Shown here: piece by piece, positions 60,162-64,000 of the stretch
How positions within the stretch are numbered: the stretch's first letter is position 1
Layout of the letters: every line of letters starts with the position of its first letter
NCBI GenBank assembly: GCA_020025755.1
Contig: JAHHRO010000003.1
Span: 11,736-75,735, forward strand
Direction: 5' to 3'
Length of the DNA stretch: 64,000 nt
DNA from: Butyricicoccus sp.
GTDB lineage: Bacteria > Bacillota > Clostridia > Oscillospirales > Butyricicoccaceae
Made by a program: the position numbers and the translations under genes
The notes under the pieces: generated by a model
Databases searched by the model: none
What the model was told of the DNA's origin: nothing
What the model saw: the letters and a program-made list of their open reading frames with translations, nothing else

Positions 60162-60824
60162 ATGTCGATTCGATTCAAGGTTTGGGGCGAGTATGCACTC
60201 TTTACCAGACCCGAAATGAAAACCGAGCGAGTCAGCTATGATATCATGACCCCATCTGCCGCACGCGGACTGCTCGAAAGCCTGTTCTGGCATCCAGGGA
60301 TGGCGTGGCGAATAGACCGTATCCATGTCTGCTCCCCCATTCGCTTTGCCAATGTGCGCCGCAACGAGGTCAAATCCACCATCAGCGCGCGTACTGCCCG
60401 TTCCGCGATGGATCGCGGAAGCGATGATCTTTGGATGGCAGCCTCAGAAAATATCCAGCAGCGTGCTTCCATGCTGCTGCGTGACGTCTGCTATGTGATC
60501 GATGCACATTTCGATATGACAGACAAAGCAGCCCCCAGCGACAATCCCGGCAAATTTCTGGATATGACACGCCGCCGCATTGCACGCGGTCAGTGCTATT
60601 CTCAGCCGTATTTCGGCTGTCGGGAATTTCCGGCACACTTTGCCCCCTGTGAGGAGCTTCCGCCCTGCCCAGATGAACTGCGCGGCGAGCAAGATCTCGG
60701 ATGGATGCTATGGGATATGGACTTTTCCGACCCTCAAAATATCCAGCCACTCTTTTTCCGCGCTATTCTTCGGGATGGTGTATTGGAAGTTCCCGCTCGC
60801 AACAGTGAGGAGGTGCACGGATGA
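60162..60824 (+). CDS. cas5c: Type I-C Cas5 (Cas5c/Cas5d), crRNA-processing Cascade subunit
   Basis: 220-residue RAMP protein. In type I-C it replaces Cas6: it cuts pre-crRNA at the base of the repeat hairpin and then stays on the 5' handle. TPSAARGLLESLFWHPGMAW (residues 30-49) and the RRIARGQCYSQPYFGCREF block (about 138-156) are typical of Cas5d. AAAGGAG lies 8 nt before the ATG. It overlaps cas8c by 4 nt. The first gene behind the promoter that carries the predicted Cascade target site. Confidence 0.95.
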   Translation: MSIRFKVWGEYALFTRPEMKTERVSYDIMTPSAARGLLESLFWHPGMAWRIDRIHVCSPIRFANVRRNEVKSTISARTARSAMDRGSDDLWMAASENIQQRASMLLRDVCYVIDAHFDMTDKAAPSDNPGKFLDMTRRRIARGQCYSQPYFGCREFPAHFAPCEELPPCPDELRGEQDLGWMLWDMDFSDPQNIQPLFFRAILRDGVLEVPARNSEEVHG

Positions 60825-62629
60825 TCCTGCAAAGCTTGGTTGCGCACTACGAGACGCTTGCTGCACACGGTAAGATCGCCCGTCTCGGCTGGGCGGCTGT
60901 CCCCGTCTCCTTTGTGCTGTATATCGACGATACGGGTGCCTTGACTCAGGTCGTATCTGCAAAAATAGAAGTGCAGAAGAAAGAGAAATCCGTTCTTTCC
61001 CCACAACCCATGACCCTGCCTGCACCGGTAAAGCGTGCTTCCAGCATATCTCCAAACTTTCTCTGCGACCATTCCGGCTATATGCTGGGGTTCGACAACA
61101 AAGGAAAACCAAAGCGCACGCTGGAATGCTTTGCCGCCTGCAAGGCACTGCACGAATCCCTGCTCTCCGATGTGGATACGCCGGCTGCCAAGGCGATCTT
61201 AGCGTTCTTTCGTACATGGGAGCCGGAAAAAGCGACCGAACACCCTGCACTTCAAGATGCTATGGAGGAACTTTTGAAGGGTGCCAATCTGGTCTTTCGC
61301 TATAGCGGAGCATATCCCCATGACGATCCCGAAATTCAGGCTGCATGGCAGCGTACCTATGACGCAGCAGGCGACGGACCCGAAATGGTTTGTCTGGTCA
61401 CGGGGATCAAAGGTCCTGTGGAAACCATACACCCATCGATCAAAAAGGTTGTCGGCGCACAGTCCAGCGGTGCAGCGTTGGTCTCCTTCAATGCAGATGC
61501 CTTCTGCTCCTATGGAAAAACCCAAAACCTCAATGCGCCTACCGGAAAATACGCCGCCTTTGCCTACACCTCAGCCCTCAATCATCTGCTCGCAGATACA
61601 GATCATGTCTTCCGCATTGGAGATGCAACCGTTGTATTTTGGGCAAAGAATGGTGAACCCGCCTACCAGAACCTGTTCAGCAGTTCTTTCTTCGACAGTC
61701 CTTCCTCCTATTCTGCATCCAAACTGCAAAATACACTGGAAAAACTATGTAAAGGCGATTCTGTTTCCTATGAAGAAAGCCGACTTGACCCCAATATGGA
61801 TTTTTATATTCTGGGACTGTCCCCCAATGCCGCGCGGCTTTCCGTTCGTTTCTTCATGCACAATACCTTCGGCAGCATCATACGCAATATCGAAGCGCAT
61901 TATAATCGGTTGGAGATCGTTCGTCCATCGTTCGATTCCTTTCCAACCATTCCGCTCTGGAAGCTGCTCAGTGAAACCACCAACCAAAACGCGCGCGATA
62001 AATCCCCTGCCGCCAATTTGTCCGGCGATACGCTGCGTGCCATCCTGAACAATACGGATTACCCTGCGACCCTGCGAAACGGTGTTGCCATGCGGATCCG
62101 CGCCGAGCGCAATATCACACGCGGACGCGCAGCCATACTCAAAGCCTATTACACCAAACGTCCACACCCTGATGTACCAAAGGAGGTCTTGACCGTGTCA
62201 CTCAACCCAGACAGCAGCAATGTTCCCTATACGCTCGGACGGCTTTTCTCCGTTTTGGAGGATATCCAAGCCAAATCAGCCAATCCCAATCTCCAAAGCT
62301 CTCAAAAAAGCAGTGAAAATGAGTCGAATCCAAAAAACTCCGGAATCAACACAACCATCAAGGATCGATATTTCAACGGTGCTTCCGCAACGCCTTCCCA
62401 TGTTTTTCCAGTTCTGATCAACCTTGCACAAAAGCACCTTAGAAAATTAAATTCTGGCACACAGAAGCATTATAATAAGAAGCTGGGAGAACTGATGGAT
62501 AAACTCGGCGAATCCTATCCCACCCATTTGAGCCTGCCGCAGCAGGGTGCGTTCCAGCTCGGCTATTATCACGAGACACAGGCGCGTTATGCAGCACATA
62601 CCGATAAGGAGGAAGAAGAAAATGTGTGA
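60821..62629 (+). CDS. cas8c: Type I-C Cascade large subunit Cas8c (Csd1)
   Basis: 602-residue Csd1-family protein, the PAM-recognising large subunit of type I-C Cascade. It begins MILQSLVAHYETLAAHGKIA and contains VTGIKGPVETIHPSIKKVVG (about 190-210), SFNADAFCSYGKTQNLNAP and DTDHVFRIGDATVVFWAKN (about 265-283), all usual for Csd1. In type I-C a small Cas11-like protein is often produced from within the 3' part of this gene; no internal start is proven here. Overlaps cas5c by 4 nt and cas7c by 8 nt. Confidence 0.95.
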   Translation: MILQSLVAHYETLAAHGKIARLGWAAVPVSFVLYIDDTGALTQVVSAKIEVQKKEKSVLSPQPMTLPAPVKRASSISPNFLCDHSGYMLGFDNKGKPKRTLECFAACKALHESLLSDVDTPAAKAILAFFRTWEPEKATEHPALQDAMEELLKGANLVFRYSGAYPHDDPEIQAAWQRTYDAAGDGPEMVCLVTGIKGPVETIHPSIKKVVGAQSSGAALVSFNADAFCSYGKTQNLNAPTGKYAAFAYTSALNHLLADTDHVFRIGDATVVFWAKNGEPAYQNLFSSSFFDSPSSYSASKLQNTLEKLCKGDSVSYEESRLDPNMDFYILGLSPNAARLSVRFFMHNTFGSIIRNIEAHYNRLEIVRPSFDSFPTIPLWKLLSETTNQNARDKSPAANLSGDTLRAILNNTDYPATLRNGVAMRIRAERNITRGRAAILKAYYTKRPHPDVPKEVLTVSLNPDSSNVPYTLGRLFSVLEDIQAKSANPNLQSSQKSSENESNPKNSGINTTIKDRYFNGASATPSHVFPVLINLAQKHLRKLNSGTQKHYNKKLGELMDKLGESYPTHLSLPQQGAFQLGYYHETQARYAAHTDKEEEENV

Positions 62630-63518
62630 ACCAATCAAAAACCGTTATGAATTTGTCATCCTGTTCGATGTGGAAAACGGAAACCCGAATGGTGATCCGG
62701 ACGCAGGCAATATGCCGCGCATCGACCCTGAAACCGGTCTGGGACTTGTGACCGATGTATGCCTCAAGCGCAAGATCCGCAATTATGTGGAAACCGTCAA
62801 GGAGGACACCGAGGGCTACCGCATCTATATCAAAGAAAAAGTCCCTCTGAACCGCAGTGATAATGAGGCTTATGCAGCACTGAATGTGACCGAAAAAACC
62901 ATAAAAGATAAGAAAAAGTCCGATGAAAATCTGGATATCAAGATCCGTGACTGGATGTGCAGTAAGTTTTATGACATCCGTACCTTCGGTGCCGTGATGA
63001 CGACTTTTGTAAAAGCAAACCTCAACTGCGGACAGGTGCGCGGACCAGTACAGCTTAGCTTTGCCCAGAGCGTAGAACCGATCGTTCCGCAGGAAGTGAC
63101 CATCACCCGTGTTGCGATCACGACCGAGGCTGATGCAGAAAGCAAGAATAACACGATGGGGCGCAAATATATCATCCCCTATGGGCTCTATCGCTGTGAA
63201 GGCTATGTGTCCGCAAACCTCGCACGCAAAACGACCGGCTTCTCGGAGGAAGATCTGGAACTGCTGTGGGAGGCGATCCTCAATATGTTTGAACACGATC
63301 ACGCCGCTGCGCGCGGAAAGATGGCGGTTCGGGAGTTGATCGTATTCAAGCATGACAGCGAGCTTGGCTGTGCACCTGCATGGAAACTCTTCGATACCGT
63401 CCATGTGACACGAACACAGACGGATACTGATACCCCTGCGCGTTCCTACGCGGACTACACTGTGACCGTGGACGAGGCCGCCCTTCCATCCGGCGTAACC
63501 TGCCAGCGCATGGGCTAA
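62622..63518 (+). CDS. cas7c: Type I-C Cascade backbone Cas7c (Csd2)
   Basis: 298-residue RAMP protein that polymerises along the crRNA spacer. It begins NRYEFVILFDVENGNPNGDP, followed by AGNMPRIDPETGLGLVTDVC, the Csd2/Csh2 signature. DIRTFGAVMTTFVKANLNCG and RVAITTEADAESKNNTMGRK follow (about 110-185). The ATG at 62622 has GGAGGAAG upstream inside the cas8c end and is preferred to 62547. Overlaps cas4 by one base (TAATG). Confidence 0.96.
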   Translation: MCEPIKNRYEFVILFDVENGNPNGDPDAGNMPRIDPETGLGLVTDVCLKRKIRNYVETVKEDTEGYRIYIKEKVPLNRSDNEAYAALNVTEKTIKDKKKSDENLDIKIRDWMCSKFYDIRTFGAVMTTFVKANLNCGQVRGPVQLSFAQSVEPIVPQEVTITRVAITTEADAESKNNTMGRKYIIPYGLYRCEGYVSANLARKTTGFSEEDLELLWEAILNMFEHDHAAARGKMAVRELIVFKHDSELGCAPAWKLFDTVHVTRTQTDTDTPARSYADYTVTVDEAALPSGVTCQRMG

Positions 63519-64000
63519 TGATCTGCGAGGAAGATTATCTTTTACTTTCCGGTTTGCAGCACTTCGCTTTCTGTCCGCGTCAATGGGCATTGATCCATTT
63601 GGAAAAACAATGGGCAGACAACTTTCAGACAGCAAATGGTACGATCTTTCACACGCGTGCACATGACACATCCCTGCGCGAACGTCGTGGAGATACTTTG
63701 ATCGTCCGGAACTTATCCATTCTATCCCATACCCTCAAGTTATCTGGTCAATGTGATGTGGTTGAATTTCATCAGAACGCGGATGGGGTCTCTATCCATG
63801 GCGAATCCGATCTCTGGCTGCCCTATCCAGTAGAATACAAGCGCGGCAAACCCAAGGCAAGCAATGCAGATCTGCTGCAATTATGTGCGCAGGCAATGTG
63901 TTTGGAGGAAATGCTCTGCTGTTCGATTCCGGAAGGTGCGCTGTATTATGGCGAAACACGCCATAGGATGCCTGTCCTCTTAACGGAAGATCTGCGCGAG
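63518..64000 (+). CDS. cas4: CRISPR-associated Cas4 nuclease, truncated by the window end
   Basis: 161 codons are visible with no stop before the window edge. Cas4 is a RecB-type exonuclease with a [4Fe-4S] cluster that selects and trims PAM-bearing prespacers for Cas1-Cas2. LSGLQHFAFCPRQWALIHLE gives the first cluster cysteine, HGESDLWLPYPVEYKRGKPK holds the Asp and the ExK nuclease residues, and QLCAQAMCLEEML is the QhXXY-like helix. The final cysteines lie outside. The ATG overlaps the cas7c stop (TAATG). cas1, cas2 and the array are expected just beyond. Confidence 0.94.
   Translation, partial: MICEEDYLLLSGLQHFAFCPRQWALIHLEKQWADNFQTANGTIFHTRAHDTSLRERRGDTLIVRNLSILSHTLKLSGQCDVVEFHQNADGVSIHGESDLWLPYPVEYKRGKPKASNADLLQLCAQAMCLEEMLCCSIPEGALYYGETRHRMPVLLTEDLRE

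Noticed and set aside
60006..60326. 106-codon minus-strand frame over the cas3-cas5c gap and cas5c start
   Set aside because: It begins inside cas5c antisense, has no ribosome binding site and would be ended by the predicted guide promoter region. No protein features.
63518..64000. CRISPR array expected with this locus
   Set aside because: No regularly spaced repeats occur anywhere in the window; the array, cas1 and cas2 should lie to the right of 64000.

Overview
The window reads as a chromosomal segment of a Gram-positive, moderately GC-rich member of the Clostridia. The evidence is PolC-type DNA polymerase III, BMP-family nucleoside transport, AgrC/LytTR two-component systems, PRD-type PTS regulators, RbgA and RNase HII, strong AGGAGG ribosome binding sites, and close sigma-A promoters (TTGACA-N17-TATAAT type). 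The gene content would fit Oscillospirales, but that placement is inference. Almost everything from 1 to 57.5 kb is core metabolism and housekeeping. No rRNA, tRNA, insertion sequence, prophage or origin was seen.

Layout. 0-7.4 kb (minus strand): a PRD/EIIA transcription regulator, recQ, threonine aldolase, a cysteine-rich CPCC protein, exoA and a class I/II aminotransferase. 7.4-11.7 kb: an AgrC-like kinase with its LytTR regulator, a second LytTR regulator and a solute-binding lipoprotein. 11.8-16.7 kb: a complete nucleoside ABC importer (bmpA-nupO-nupP-nupQ) behind a leader with a possible attenuator. 16.9-23.6 kb: protein quality control (engB, lon, clpX, clpP, tig). 23.6-29.3 kb: phosphoesterase, thrC, dipeptidase, yraN, rnhB, rbgA, lepB. 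29.7-32 kb: two small membrane proteins and an RsmF-like rRNA methylase.

32.2-34.3 kb (plus strand): a PTS/amino-sugar operon (EIIA, membrane-anchored EIIB, nagB). It is preceded by a BglG/LicT-type RAT antiterminator overlapping a terminator. 34.3-38.2 kb: a surface O-acylation cluster (DHHW, MBOAT, DUF4358-like and SGNH proteins). Then come ptsI, a small anchored protein and polC. 45.6-51.9 kb: a long isoprenoid/envelope/translation operon (pyrH-frr-uppS-cdsA-dxr-rseP-ispG). 52-55.7 kb (plus): thiSFGH-thiE, with a terminator-bearing leader that lacks the TPP-riboswitch signature.

57.8 kb to the window end (plus): a type I-C CRISPR-Cas locus, cas3 / cas5c-cas8c-cas7c-cas4, cut off inside cas4. 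The most interesting signal lies in the 258-nt gap between cas3 and cas5c. On the minus strand there is a degenerate type I-C-like repeat (small hairpin followed by GTGTGGATTGAAAA). Directly after it comes a 19-nt spacer-like stretch that recurs exactly, next to a TTC PAM, 5 bp upstream of the cas5c -35 box. A TATAAT promoter and a hairpin bracket the unit. This looks like a crRNA-like guide that lets Cascade repress its own operon. No CRISPR array is inside the window.
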